A stretch of 64,000 nt of DNA from Streptosporangium brasiliense (GTDB lineage: Bacteria; Actinomycetota; Actinomycetes; Streptosporangiales; Streptosporangiaceae): assembly GCF_030811595.1 (NCBI RefSeq), contig NZ_JAUSRB010000001.1:186001-250000 (forward strand), given 5' to 3'. The notes beneath the pieces were generated by a model, which saw only the letters and a program-made list of their open reading frames with translations, was not told the DNA's origin and ran no database searches. A program made the position numbers and the translations under genes. Of this stretch, positions 7,674 through 16,385 are shown one piece after another; the stretch's first letter is position 1, and every line of letters begins with the position of its first letter.

Positions 7674-10600
7674 GTGAGGACAGCGTCAATCCCCAGCGAA
7701 CGCGAATCCGGGGCGGAATCTCCCCCGGCATTCGACGCCGAGGGGGTGCCGCCGGAGGGCGGCCCGGCTCCGGACCTCGGTGATCGTGGGACCGAGAAGA
7801 ACGGCAGCAAGCTCGCGCTCAAGAACTGGCGCGTGCGGACGCGGCTGATCGCGCTCATCGTCATCCCCACCGCCGCCGCGATCGTCCTGGGTGGTCTGCG
7901 GGTGGTCACCTCGATCAGCACCGCCGCCCAGTACGAGCAGGTGCGCACCAGCGCCGAGCTCGTCGCCGACCTGAGCGACCTGGCGCACAACCTGGAGACC
8001 GAGCGCGACCTGTCGGCCCGGTTCGTCGCCCAGGGCCGCGGCAGCACCGGCAGGGCGAGGCTGCAGGAGCAGTACAAGGCCGTCGACCAGGTGGCCAAGA
8101 GCGTGAAAGACCGTATCGACATCATCACCGGCAGCGATGCCGCCGAGGGCTTCGGCGAGCGCGGCCGGAGTGAGCTCGCCCAGATGCGCAGCCGCATCGA
8201 GGAGCTCGGCAGCGTACGCAAGACCGCGGTCGGCACCCAGCTCCCCGCCCAGCCCACGATCGCCATGTACTCCCGGACGATCTCCGACCTGCTGGCCCTG
8301 CACGACGAGATCATCCAGGGTGTCGCCGACCAGGAGCTCACCGGCAGCGCGTCCGCCTTCGGAGCGCTGGCCAGGGCCAAGGAGCAGGCGTCCAGGGAAC
8401 GGGCGAACCTCGCCGTCGCCCTCGCCGCCAGGGGGTTCACCTCCGAGGGCCTGAACGCCATGCTGGCCGCCCGCGCGCAGCGCGACAGCGAGCTGGCGAC
8501 CTTCCGCTCCGATGCGTCGATCGCCCAGCGGCAGCTCTACGACGACACCGTGAGCAGCCAGAAGAAGGACCGCGCGGAGTCCATGCGCGCCCGTGCCCTC
8601 GTCCTGGCCGTCGACGGCTCCCCGCTCGTCCGCGTCGACGTCTCCAGGACCGGTGCCGGCGACCAGACGACCTGGTTCGACGCCTCCTCCGACGGCATCG
8701 ACCGGATGCGCAGGGTGGAGAAGCAGATCGCCGACACCCTGATCGCGCAGAGCCGCGTCCTGCAGGAGGACGAGCAGCGTGGCGCGCTGATCGCCGGAGG
8801 GCTGAGCGTACTGCTGCTCATCCTCGTCCTGATCATCACCTCGATCATGGCGCGGTCGCTGGTCAAGCCGCTGCGCACGCTGCGCACCGAGGCGCTGTTC
8901 ATCGCCGGCGAGCGCCTGCCGGAGACCGTGCAGAGCATGCGCGAGAGCGGCGAGGCCGCGGCCGAGGACGTCATCCCGATCGGAGTGGCCTCCGACGACG
9001 AGATCGGCCAGGTGGCCCGCGCCTTCGACGAGGTCCACCGTGAGGCGGTCCGCCTGGCGGGCCAGGAGGCGACGCTGCGGAGCAACGTCAACGCCATGTT
9101 CGTCAACCTCTCCCGGCGCACCCAGACCCTGGTCGAACGGCAGCTCTCCCTCATCGAGAACCTGGAGCAGGGCGAGCAGGACGAGAACCGTCTCGGCAGC
9201 CTCTTCCGGCTCGACCACCTGGCCACCCGCATGCGCCGCAACTCCGAGAACCTCCTGGTCCTCGCCGGCCAGGAGCCCGCGCGCCGGTGGAGCCAGCCCG
9301 TCCCCCTGATCGACGTGGTCCGGGCCTCGCTGTCGGAGGTCGAGAACTACGAGCGGGTCGACCTGCGGATCTCCGGCGGAGTGTCCGTGGTCGGCACCTC
9401 CGTCAACGACGTCGTGCACCTGATCGCCGAGCTGGTGGAGAACGCGATCTCCTTCTCCCCCCGGGAGACCAAGGTCGTCGTCTCCAGCAACCGCATCGAC
9501 GGCGGCGGCGTGATGGTCTCGGTCACCGACATCGGCATCGGCATGACCCCCGAGGAGCTCGGCCGGGCCAACTGGCGGCTGGCCAACCCGCCGGTGGTGG
9601 ACGTCTCGGTCTCCCGCCGAATGGGCCTGTTCGTGGTCGGCCGGCTGGCGCTGCGGCACGGCATCCGCGTGCAGCTCCGCCAGCAGGACAGCGGTGGCCT
9701 GACCGCCATGGTGCTGCTCCCCGAGGCCCTGCTCTCCGGTTCCGGCGCCCGCCAGGTGCCGGGCGGCGACTGGGCCGGGGCCGGGGCCATGGGCTCGATG
9801 GACCGGGCGCCGGCGCTGGCCAGTCCCACCGGGCTCGACCCCGCGCAGCCGACGTTCGCCTCCTTCGACGCCGCCCAGCACTCCTTCAACTCCTTCGACA
9901 TCGGACAGCTCGGTTCCTTCGAGGCCCCGCAGCCCTCCCCGGGCGGCGGCTACTTCGGTCAGGCGCCGGTCGACACCCCCTGGCCCGGCCACGTGCCGCC
10001 GCCGGGCGCCGACTCCGGCTGGCCGAACACCCCCCAGGCCGACACCGGAGTGTGGTCGAACCCGCCGGCGCGCGATGGCGACTCCGGGATGTGGTCGAAC
10101 CCGCCGTCCCGTGAGGGCGACTCCGCGGCGTGGCCTGGCCCGCCGTCCCGTGAGGGCGACTCCGGGATGTGGTCGAACGCGTCGATGCGCGGTGGCGACT
10201 CCGGAGTCTGGCCCGACCCGCCGTCCCGTGAGGGCGACTCGGTGGGCTGGCCGTCCACCGCCGACCCGGGGCCGTTCGAACGGCGCTCCTTCGAAGTGGC
10301 CGACAACACCGGCCCGCTGCCCGTGGTCCGCGACTCCTCGCCCATGGAAGAGGCGAAGGAGGAGTTCCTGCCGATCTTCGCCGCGGTCGAGTCCGACTGG
10401 TTCAAGAAGGTCGAGCCCGCCGCCCCGGTCCAGGACCTGACCGAGGAGCTCAAGGAAGCGGACGCGCCCGCGCCGGCGTCCGACGCCTGGTCCTCACCCG
10501 CGGACGTGGGATGGCAGGCGGCCCAGGCGGCGAGCGAGCCCTCGCTCGGCGGGATCACCGGTTCCGGGCTGCCCAAGCGGGTGCCCAAGGCGAACCTGGT

Positions 10601-10808
10601 GCCGGGCACGGCCGCACCCGACGCGGGCGCGGCCTCGCAGACCCCCGTGCTCCGGCCGACCGTCTCCCCGGAGGCGGTGCGCAACAGGCTGGCGAGCTTC
10701 CAGAAGGGAGTGCGGCAGGGCCGCGCGGCGGCCCGGGGCGAGGCCGGTGACGGGCAGCCGTATCCCGACTTCGGCCGGGATGTTGAAGGAAACAAGGAGG
10801 ACCGGTGA
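7674..10808 (+). CDS. cvnA: NIT-domain sensor histidine kinase-like protein of a conservon
   Basis: This is a 1044-aa membrane sensor. A cytoplasmic N-terminus is followed by TM1 (about 58-76), an extracellular nitrate/nitrite-sensing-like (NIT) domain (about 80-370), TM2 (371-395), a HAMP region and a helix with LDHLATRMRRN. The HATPase domain has N-box ELVENAISFSP, near residue 590. The C-terminal third is low-complexity and holds a 13-residue tandem repeat. It heads the cvnABCD set, in which kinase-like protein, roadblock protein, DUF742 protein and GTPase are thought to form a G-protein-coupled-receptor-like complex. The GTG at 7674 has GGAGG only three bases upstream, so a slightly different start is possible. 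No partner response regulator is nearby. Confidence 0.88.
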   Translation: MRTASIPSERESGAESPPAFDAEGVPPEGGPAPDLGDRGTEKNGSKLALKNWRVRTRLIALIVIPTAAAIVLGGLRVVTSISTAAQYEQVRTSAELVADLSDLAHNLETERDLSARFVAQGRGSTGRARLQEQYKAVDQVAKSVKDRIDIITGSDAAEGFGERGRSELAQMRSRIEELGSVRKTAVGTQLPAQPTIAMYSRTISDLLALHDEIIQGVADQELTGSASAFGALARAKEQASRERANLAVALAARGFTSEGLNAMLAARAQRDSELATFRSDASIAQRQLYDDTVSSQKKDRAESMRARALVLAVDGSPLVRVDVSRTGAGDQTTWFDASSDGIDRMRRVEKQIADTLIAQSRVLQEDEQRGALIAGGLSVLLLILVLIITSIMARSLVKPLRTLRTEALFIAGERLPETVQSMRESGEAAAEDVIPIGVASDDEIGQVARAFDEVHREAVRLAGQEATLRSNVNAMFVNLSRRTQTLVERQLSLIENLEQGEQDENRLGSLFRLDHLATRMRRNSENLLVLAGQEPARRWSQPVPLIDVVRASLSEVENYERVDLRISGGVSVVGTSVNDVVHLIAELVENAISFSPRETKVVVSSNRIDGGGVMVSVTDIGIGMTPEELGRANWRLANPPVVDVSVSRRMGLFVVGRLALRHGIRVQLRQQDSGGLTAMVLLPEALLSGSGARQVPGGDWAGAGAMGSMDRAPALASPTGLDPAQPTFASFDAAQHSFNSFDIGQLGSFEAPQPSPGGGYFGQAPVDTPWPGHVPPPGADSGWPNTPQADTGVWSNPPARDGDSGMWSNPPSREGDSAAWPGPPSREGDSGMWSNASMRGGDSGVWPDPPSREGDSVGWPSTADPGPFERRSFEVADNTGPLPVVRDSSPMEEAKEEFLPIFAAVESDWFKKVEPAAPVQDLTEELKEADAPAPASDAWSSPADVGWQAAQAASEPSLGGITGSGLPKRVPKANLVPGTAAPDAGAASQTPVLRPTVSPEAVRNRLASFQKGVRQGRAAARGEAGDGQPYPDFGRDVEGNKEDR
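10041..10250 (+). repeat. 39-bp tandem repeat inside cvnA
   Basis: Five 39-bp units and a partial sixth encode the 13-residue unit DSGMWSNPPSREG with substitutions. Trp, Asp-Ser and the final Gly are the most constant positions. They cover residues about 790-859 of the kinase tail. All units keep frame. Confidence 0.85.
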
Positions 10809-10842
10809 GCGAGCTCATCATGGTCGCCAAGGAGGATGACAC

Positions 10843-11265
10843 GTGCGCGAAATGAGCCAGGCCGCCCGGGGGGTCAATTGGCTGATCACTGACTTTGTGA
10901 ACAACGTCCCAGGCGTGGCGCACACGGTCGTGGTGTCGGCGGACGGTCTGCCGTTGGCGTATTCCGATGGATTTCCCCGGGACAGGGCGGATCAGCTGGC
11001 GGCGGTCGCGGCCGGTCTGATCAGCCTGACCCAGGGTGCTTCCAGGGTCTTCGAGGGCGGGGCGGTCACCCAGACGGTGGTGGAGATGCAGCGAGGGCTG
11101 CTCCTCATCATGTCGATCAGTGACGGTTCCTGTCTCGCCGTGCTGGCCGCCGCCGACTGTGACATGGGGCTGGTGGCCTATCAGATGACCTTGCTTGTCG
11201 AACGAGCGGGCCAGGTGCTCACACCGGCCGTCCGCGCCGAACTCCAGGCCTCCCATCCCAGGTGA
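10843..11265 (+). CDS. cvnB: roadblock/LC7 domain protein of conservon
   Basis: This is a 140-aa cytoplasmic roadblock/LC7 protein, the expected length. It begins VREMSQAARGVNWLITDFVNNVPGVAHTVVVSADG, typical of conservon B proteins, and likely modulates the partner GTPase at 11729. GTG at 10843 is chosen because GGAGG at 10831-10835 is seven bases upstream; the ATG at 10852 would be too far. It sits 34 bases after cvnA in the same operon. Confidence 0.92.
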   Translation: MREMSQAARGVNWLITDFVNNVPGVAHTVVVSADGLPLAYSDGFPRDRADQLAAVAAGLISLTQGASRVFEGGAVTQTVVEMQRGLLLIMSISDGSCLAVLAAADCDMGLVAYQMTLLVERAGQVLTPAVRAELQASHPR

Positions 11266-11289
11266 GGGCGATGATCCTAGGAGGATGCC

Positions 11290-11748
11290 GTGACAGGCCG
11301 CGGTTGGACCGGTGAGGGTGACCCGTTAGGCGGGTCGCCTTATCAGTCGATGGACGATCTCTATCGGCAACAGGGTGGTCCTTCACATCTCATGCAACCG
11401 GCGCCGGTGGAGCAGAGCTCCCTGGTCCGGCCGTATGCCGTGACCGGGGGGCGCACCGCCCCCCGGACCCAGCTCGCCATGGAGGCCCTGGTCTCCTCGG
11501 CGACGTCCGCACATCATGATCTGTCCACCCGCACCCCGGAGTATCAGGCGATCAGCGCCCTGTGCCGGCAAGTGCGTTCGGTCGCTGAGATCTCCGCGAT
11601 GCTCCGCATCCCGCTCGGCGTGACCCGGATCCTGGTCGCGGACATGGCGGCCGAGGGTCTGGTCCAGCTGCATCAGCCGCAGCTGGACGCGGGCAAGCCG
11701 GATCTCAACCTGCTGGAAAGGGTGCTCAGTGGACTTCGCAGGCTCTAG
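11290..11748 (+). CDS. cvnC: DUF742 protein of conservon
   Basis: This is a 152-aa DUF742 protein, third member of the cvn set. Its C-terminal half is winged-helix-like (TPEYQAISALCRQVRSVAEISAMLRIPLGVTRILVADMAAEG). The variable N-terminus has a QSMDDLYRQQGG segment and VRPYAVTGGR, a hallmark of the family. GTG at 11290 has AGGAGG a few bases upstream. Its last 20 bases overlap the start of the GTPase gene, the usual conservon arrangement, implying translational coupling. Confidence 0.92.
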   Translation: MTGRGWTGEGDPLGGSPYQSMDDLYRQQGGPSHLMQPAPVEQSSLVRPYAVTGGRTAPRTQLAMEALVSSATSAHHDLSTRTPEYQAISALCRQVRSVAEISAMLRIPLGVTRILVADMAAEGLVQLHQPQLDAGKPDLNLLERVLSGLRRL

Positions 11749-12322
11749 CCGCGGCGGCGGCCTGACATCGACGAAGATCGTCGTCGCCGGTGGATTCGGT
11801 GTGGGAAAGACCACGTTCGTGGGAGCGGTCTCGGAGATCCTGCCGCTGACCACGGAGGCGGTGATGACCGACGCCAGCGCCGGCATCGACGACCTAGGTC
11901 TCACGCCGAACAAGACCACCACCACGGTCGCGATGGACTTCGGCCGTGTATCGCTGGACCGGGATCTGATCCTGTACCTGTTCGGCACGCCGGGCCAGCA
12001 CCGGTTCTGGTTCATGTGGGACGACCTCGTGCGCGGTGCGATCGGTGCGATCGTGCTGGTCGACACCCGGCGGCTGGCCGACAGCTTCCCGGCGATCGAC
12101 TACTTCGAGGAGGCCAAGCTCCCGTTCGTGGTCGCGGTCAACGGCTGGGACGGGACCTACCCGCACGGTGAGGAAGAGGTGCGCGAGGCGCTGACACTGG
12201 CGCCGCACATCCCGATCTCACGGACCGACGCGCGCTCGCGCGACGCGGTGAAGGCCACGCTCATCACGCTGGTGGAGCACGCGCTGACCATGCGGATGGC
12301 CGTTCCCGGATGGGGGCGCTGA
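11729..12322 (+). CDS. cvnD: Ras-like small GTPase of conservon
   Basis: This is a 197-aa cytoplasmic ATP/GTP-binding protein with P-loop GGFGVGKTTFVG (residues about 13-24). A switch-II-like FGTPGQHRFWFMWDDL follows, and VVAVNGWDG replaces the canonical NKxD. It is the presumed signalling output of the conservon, cycling between GTP and GDP under control of the kinase-like and roadblock partners. Translation starts with GTG inside the end of cvnC. Confidence 0.92.
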   Translation: MDFAGSSRGGGLTSTKIVVAGGFGVGKTTFVGAVSEILPLTTEAVMTDASAGIDDLGLTPNKTTTTVAMDFGRVSLDRDLILYLFGTPGQHRFWFMWDDLVRGAIGAIVLVDTRRLADSFPAIDYFEEAKLPFVVAVNGWDGTYPHGEEEVREALTLAPHIPISRTDARSRDAVKATLITLVEHALTMRMAVPGWGR

Positions 12323-12368
12323 CCACGCGGGCAGGCGTTCCCGGGCGGGGACGCCGACCGTAGGGGCG

Positions 12369-12395
12369 TTAGTGGCGCCTCCCAACGGATAGGCT
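12369..12395 (+). promoter_or_regulatory. candidate promoter for ffh
   Basis: TAGGCT at 12390-12395 resembles an actinobacterial -10 box and lies about 45 bases before the ffh GTG. A weak TTAGTG at 12369-12374 is 15 bases upstream. The GGCGT/ACGCC hairpin at about 12333-12354 could end the conservon transcript. Confidence 0.35.
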
Positions 12396-12440
12396 GGGGG
12401 GTCGAGTCGCAGACCTGTAGCGCAGAGGCTGGCCAATCAC

Positions 12441-13994
12441 GTGTTCGAGACGCTTTCCGACCGGCTTACATCGGTCTTCTCCTCCCTCCGTTCCAAGGGG
12501 CGGCTGTCGGATGCCGACATCGACGCCACCTGCCGCGAGATCCGCATCGCGTTGCTTGAGGCTGACGTCGCGCTGCCCGTGGTCAAGACGTTCGTCGCCC
12601 AGGTCAAGGAGCGCGCCCGCGGCGTCGAGGTCTCCCAGGCGCTGAACCCCGCGCAGCAGGTCGTCAAGATCGTCAACGACGAGCTGATCGAGATCCTCGG
12701 CGGCGAGACCCGGCGGCTCCGCTACGCGAAGACCCCGCCGACCGTCATCATGCTCGCGGGTCTCCAGGGTGCCGGTAAGACCACGCTGGCGGGCAAGCTC
12801 GCCCGCTGGCTGCGGGACCAGAACCACACGCCCATGCTGGTCGCCGCCGACCTCCAGCGTCCCAACGCGGTCCAGCAGCTCCAGGTCATGGCCGAGCGGG
12901 CCGGCGTCGCGGTCTACGCGCCCGAGCCGGGCAACGGCGTCGGGGACCCGATCGAGGTGGCCCGCCAGTCGATCGACCACGCCCGGCGGCAGCAGCACGA
13001 CATCGTCATCATCGACACCGCCGGCCGCCTGGGCATCGACCAGGAGCTGATGAAGCAGGCCGCCGACATCCGCGACGCGGTCTCGCCCGACGAGGTCCTG
13101 TTCGTCGTCGACGCCATGATCGGTCAGGACGCCGTCTCCACGGCCCAGGCGTTCATGGAGGGCGTCGGCTTCGACGGTGTCGTGCTCACCAAGCTCGACG
13201 GTGACGCCCGTGGCGGCGCCGCCCTGTCGGTCCGCCACATCACCGGCAAGCCGATCATGTTCGCCTCCACCGGTGAGAAGCTCGAGGACTTCGACGCCTT
13301 CCACCCGGACCGGATGGCCTCCCGCATCCTCGACATGGGTGACATCCTCACCCTGATCGAGCAGGCCCAGAAGACCTTCGACGAGGCCGAGGCCGCCAAG
13401 ATGGCGGGCAAGCTCACCTCGGGCGAGGGCTTCACGCTGGAGGACTTCCTCGAGCAGATGATGATGGTCCAGAAGATGGGCCCCATCAAGAACCTGCTCG
13501 GCATGATGCCCGGCATGGGGCAGATGCGCGAGCAGCTCAACCAGGTCGACGACCGTGACCTCGACCGCATCGCCGCCATCATCCGCTCGATGACCCCGGG
13601 CGAGCGCCAGAACCCCAAGATGATCGACGGCTCCCGCCGGGCCCGCATCGCCAAGGGCTCCGGCGTGACGGTGACCGAGGTGAACGGCCTGGTCACCCGC
13701 TTCTTCGACGCCCAGAAGATGATGAAGCGGATGGCCGGCGGGATGGGCATCCCCGGCATGCCCGGTGGGCGCAAGGCCAACAAGGCCGCGCAGAAGAAGG
13801 CGGCCAAGGGCCGACGGGTCAGTGGTGACCCGCGCAAGGCGGCTCTCGGCAAGGCCCCCTCCGCCGACGCTTCCGACGGCGCCCCCAAGCCGGGCGGCGC
13901 CCTCGGCAAGCTGGGGGCCGGCCAGCTCCCGCCGGGCCTGGAGCTGCCGCCGGGCTTCGACCCCTCGAAGTTCAAGCTCCCCGGGCAGAAGTGA
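12441..13994 (+). CDS. ffh: signal recognition particle protein Ffh
   Basis: This GTPase of the bacterial SRP binds signal sequences of nascent membrane proteins and docks with FtsY. It has 517 aa: an N domain (about 1-90), a G domain with P-loop GLQGAGKTTL (about 108-117), DTAGR and TKLDGD motifs, and a methionine-rich M domain (GMMPGMGQM). The RNA-binding RIAKGSGVTVTEVNGL segment is present. The C-terminal 80 residues are Lys/Gly/Pro-rich, an extension common in actinobacteria. It starts with GTG. The last base pairs overlap a small membrane-protein gene. Confidence 0.98.
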   Translation: MFETLSDRLTSVFSSLRSKGRLSDADIDATCREIRIALLEADVALPVVKTFVAQVKERARGVEVSQALNPAQQVVKIVNDELIEILGGETRRLRYAKTPPTVIMLAGLQGAGKTTLAGKLARWLRDQNHTPMLVAADLQRPNAVQQLQVMAERAGVAVYAPEPGNGVGDPIEVARQSIDHARRQQHDIVIIDTAGRLGIDQELMKQAADIRDAVSPDEVLFVVDAMIGQDAVSTAQAFMEGVGFDGVVLTKLDGDARGGAALSVRHITGKPIMFASTGEKLEDFDAFHPDRMASRILDMGDILTLIEQAQKTFDEAEAAKMAGKLTSGEGFTLEDFLEQMMMVQKMGPIKNLLGMMPGMGQMREQLNQVDDRDLDRIAAIIRSMTPGERQNPKMIDGSRRARIAKGSGVTVTEVNGLVTRFFDAQKMMKRMAGGMGIPGMPGGRKANKAAQKKAAKGRRVSGDPRKAALGKAPSADASDGAPKPGGALGKLGAGQLPPGLELPPGFDPSKFKLPGQK

Positions 13995-14098
13995 GCGACG
14001 GCAAGTTCCACAGACGGGCCGGATGGATCTGGCTGGTCATCATGGTGGGCTTCATCATCCTGGCGACACTCGAACTGCTGGGAGTGCGGCCCAAGTAG
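13991..14098 (+). CDS. 35-residue single-pass membrane protein overlapping ffh
   Basis: GTG at 13991 overlaps the ffh TGA (GTGA) and opens a 35-aa frame ending with TAG at 14096-14098, just before a strong terminator. The peptide has a charged start (SDGKFHRRAG), one hydrophobic helix (WIWLVIMVGFIILATLELLG) and a short basic tail (VRPK). Position, coupling and composition argue for a real gene co-translated with Ffh. Function is unknown; a role linked to co-translational membrane insertion is only a guess. Confidence 0.65.
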   Translation: MSDGKFHRRAGWIWLVIMVGFIILATLELLGVRPK

Positions 14099-14105
14099 GA
14101 CCTCG

Positions 14106-14141
14106 GAGCGGGGGCGGCGGAGAGATCCGCCGCCCCCGCTC
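14106..14141 (+). terminator. strong hairpin terminator after ffh operon
   Basis: A perfect 16-bp GC-rich stem (14106-14121 with 14126-14141) has a GAGA loop. It lies eight bases after the stop of the small membrane-protein gene. There is no T-tract. Confidence 0.85.
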
Positions 14142-14229
14142 CGCATGTCATCCCGTTCACCCCCGCGCGGTCATCCCGGGCCACCCTGCACGGCCGTCCC
14201 GGACCATCCCCGCCCGGTCGTCCGGATGC

Positions 14230-15330
14230 TCACGCTGGAGGCCGTGCGCAGCCGGCCGGGGCGGCCAGCGCGGTCAGCAGCGACTCGACGGGGGCCGGTG
14301 CGGCGGCCGGGACGGGGGTCGGTGCGGTGACCGGCCCCGAGGAGCCCGCCGAGGAGGCGGGCGTGGCGGCCGGCCCCGGGATGGCGGCGGGCGCCCAGAA
14401 CGGGACGGGTGCCGGGGTGGCGGCGGGTCCCAGGAATGGGACAGGTGCCGGGGTGGCGGCGGGTCCCGGGAATGGGGCGGGTGCCGGGGTGGCGGCGGGT
14501 CCCAGGAATGGGACAGGTGCCGGGGTGGCGGCGGGCGCGGGCTCGGAGAACGGGGCGAGGCTCGGGGCGAAGTCCGACGCCGGCGACGGGGCGGGACGCG
14601 GTGTCACGCCGGCGCCGGCGCAGTGGACACCGGTGCCGCCGAGGGTCACCTCGGCCAGTGGCCCGTCGTGGACGAGGCCGCCCGAGGCGTCGAGCATGCG
14701 CCCGCTGATCGCGAGGGTCATCCCGGCCTCGGCGCGCGGGGCGGTCCGCCGTACGTCGGTCCTGACGACGGTGAGCACCGCGCTCCCGACCCCGGGATAG
14801 CCGAGCTGGGCGCCCGTCGCCGGGATGACCGTCGTGCCCGCCTCGACCGGCCGGCCGAGCACGGTCACGCTACCGGGCGCGGCCAGGACCGAGGCGCTCA
14901 CCGGACCGGACGGCCGCCACCTGACGCCGGTCGTCACCGTGCCCGTCACCAGCAGCGGCTGCCCGGCCCGGGGGTTGAGCCTGAGCCGCCTGACGTCGAA
15001 CCGGCTGGTCGCCTCCCAGGAGACCGGCGCGGCGACCCTCGCCCGCAGCCGCCTGCCGCCCAGTGAGACGAAGGCCCGGACGCCGTCGGGGTCCGCCCAG
15101 TCGCCGTCGTCCTCACCCCCGGAGGGGCCGGCGAAGGCGCGGCCCCAACTGCCGGCGAACGCCTCCTGGCCGAGTGCGGGAATGCCGTGGACCTCCAGTT
15201 CGACGCCTCTGGCCAGGACCGACCCGCCGGTGGCGGCGGACGCTCTCATGGCCAGCACGGCGCCCAGGACGGCGAGGGAACCGGTCGCGGTCAGCAGCAG
15301 GGATCTCAGGGTGGTTGCCACGGCGGCCAT
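14230..15330 (-). CDS. putative secreted Pro/Ala-rich protein with tandem repeats
   Basis: This is a 366-aa protein on the opposite strand to its neighbours. The N-terminus looks like a signal peptide (SLLLTATGSLAVLGAVLAMRASA). A central region of about 190 residues rich in beta-prone segments (FVSLGGRRLRARVAAPVSWEA, TVTTGVRW) follows. A Pro/Ala tail then contains four copies of the 12-residue unit AATPAPVPFLGP. It is probably exported, with a wall-spanning tail. No known domain was recognised. The start at 15330 lacks a clear Shine-Dalgarno and a later Met is possible. It interrupts the ffh-rpsP neighbourhood. It could also be a non-coding frame, but signal peptide and in-frame repeats argue for coding. 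Confidence 0.6.
   Translation of the reverse strand: MAAVATTLRSLLLTATGSLAVLGAVLAMRASAATGGSVLARGVELEVHGIPALGQEAFAGSWGRAFAGPSGGEDDGDWADPDGVRAFVSLGGRRLRARVAAPVSWEATSRFDVRRLRLNPRAGQPLLVTGTVTTGVRWRPSGPVSASVLAAPGSVTVLGRPVEAGTTVIPATGAQLGYPGVGSAVLTVVRTDVRRTAPRAEAGMTLAISGRMLDASGGLVHDGPLAEVTLGGTGVHCAGAGVTPRPAPSPASDFAPSLAPFSEPAPAATPAPVPFLGPAATPAPAPFPGPAATPAPVPFLGPAATPAPVPFWAPAAIPGPAATPASSAGSSGPVTAPTPVPAAAPAPVESLLTALAAPAGCARPPA
14408..14545. repeat. 36-bp tandem repeat
   Basis: Nearly identical 36-bp units begin GGTGCC at 14408, 14444, 14480 and 14516. On the minus strand they encode the AATPAPVPFLGP repeats of the secreted protein. The last unit is incomplete. Confidence 0.9.
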
Positions 15331-15590
15331 TTAGCGCAGCAGGGCGCTGCGGCCGGTGCCCCGGACACACGGGGATTACCGAGATTTGCCCTCGGCGGGC
15401 CGGACGGAATGGGCGTTGTTTGGCTGGGCACTCCCGTACATCTGGCACAATGACATGTTGGAACATCGTGACCACGTGGGTGCCCTCTCACCCCCGCGTG
15501 CCGCGCCTGTCCCTACGGGCGGTCCTCTCCTCGTGCCCCACTCGATGAGAAGCCGTTCACCCACGCTCTAATGCAGGAGAGACCACACCA
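15331..15590 (+). promoter_or_regulatory. upstream region of rpsP operon
   Basis: These 260 bases hold the likely rpsP promoter. CACAAT at 15446-15451 could be a -10 box, without a good -35 partner. It is followed by the palindromic ATGTTggAACAT at 15455-15466. A leader of about 130 bases and a good AGGAGAG before the GTG start follow. Confidence 0.35.
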
Positions 15591-16052
15591 GTGGCAGTCA
15601 AGATCAAGCTCAAGCGGCTCGGCATGATCCGCAACCCGCAGTACCGCATCGTCATCGCCGACAGCCGCACCAAGCGTGACGGCCGGGCGATCGAGGAGAT
15701 CGGCCTGTACCACCCGAAGGAGAACCCCTCGCGCATCGAGGTCGACGCCGAGCGGGCGGCTTACTGGCTGGGTGTCGGCGCGCAGCCGACCGAGCCCGTG
15801 CTGAAGCTCCTCAAGCTCACCGGTGACTGGCAGAAGTTCAAGGGCGAGCCGGCTCCGGCTCCGCTCAAGGTCGCCGAGCCCAAGGCTGACCGTCACGCCG
15901 CCTACGAGGCCGCGGCCAAGGAGGCGCTGTCCCTGGACGCCGCCGCCACCACGCCGAAGAAGTCGGCCAAGAAGCCGGTGAAGGCCGACGAGACCGCCGC
16001 CGAGACCCCGGCTGAGCCGGTCGCGGAGGAGAAGCCGGAAGGCGAGGCCTGA
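15591..16052 (+). CDS. rpsP: 30S ribosomal protein S16
   Basis: This small-subunit protein is needed for 16S RNA folding during 30S assembly. The conserved core ([37 protein letters not shown]) fills residues 1-85. The remaining 65 residues are an Ala/Lys/Glu-rich tail typical of actinobacterial S16. It starts with GTG after GGAGAG. It heads the rpsP-khpA-rimM-trmD cluster. Confidence 0.98.
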   Translation: MAVKIKLKRLGMIRNPQYRIVIADSRTKRDGRAIEEIGLYHPKENPSRIEVDAERAAYWLGVGAQPTEPVLKLLKLTGDWQKFKGEPAPAPLKVAEPKADRHAAYEAAAKEALSLDAAATTPKKSAKKPVKADETAAETPAEPVAEEKPEGEA

Positions 16053-16053
16053 G

Positions 16054-16296
16054 ATGCTCGAGGAGGCCCTCGAGCACCTGGTGAAGGGCATCGTCGAACA
16101 TCCCGACGAGGTCCAGGTTCACGCTCGCCGCATCCGCAGCGGGCGTGTGCTTGAGGTCCGGGTCCACCCCGAGGACCTCGGCAAGGTCATCGGCCGTGGT
16201 GGCCGTACGGCCAAGGCGCTGCGCACCGTCGTGAACGCCTTGGGCGACGGCAAATACGTCCGGGTCGATCTGCTCGACCTGAACGAGGCCCGCTAG
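16054..16296 (+). CDS. khpA: KH-domain RNA-binding protein KhpA
   Basis: This is an 80-aa single KH-domain protein with the RNA-contacting GxxG loop in VIGRGGRTAKALRTVV. It is one base from the rpsP stop, which suggests coupling. The family forms a dimer with KhpB/Jag and binds many RNAs. Confidence 0.96.
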   Translation: MLEEALEHLVKGIVEHPDEVQVHARRIRSGRVLEVRVHPEDLGKVIGRGGRTAKALRTVVNALGDGKYVRVDLLDLNEAR

Positions 16297-16316
16297 CCGA
16301 CGCGATCCATCGAGTG

Positions 16317-16347
16317 AACGGGTCACCCATCCAGTGGGTGGCCCGTT
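16317..16347 (+). terminator. hairpin between khpA and rimM
   Basis: AACGGGTCACCCA (16317-16329) pairs with 16335-16347 through a 13-bp stem containing one G-U pair, loop TCCAG, followed by TGCTTTCT. It is probably a partial terminator or processing site separating rpsP-khpA from rimM-trmD. Confidence 0.7.
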
Positions 16348-16385
16348 TGCTTTCTGCCACACACGACTAACTTTGGGAGGCGGGC

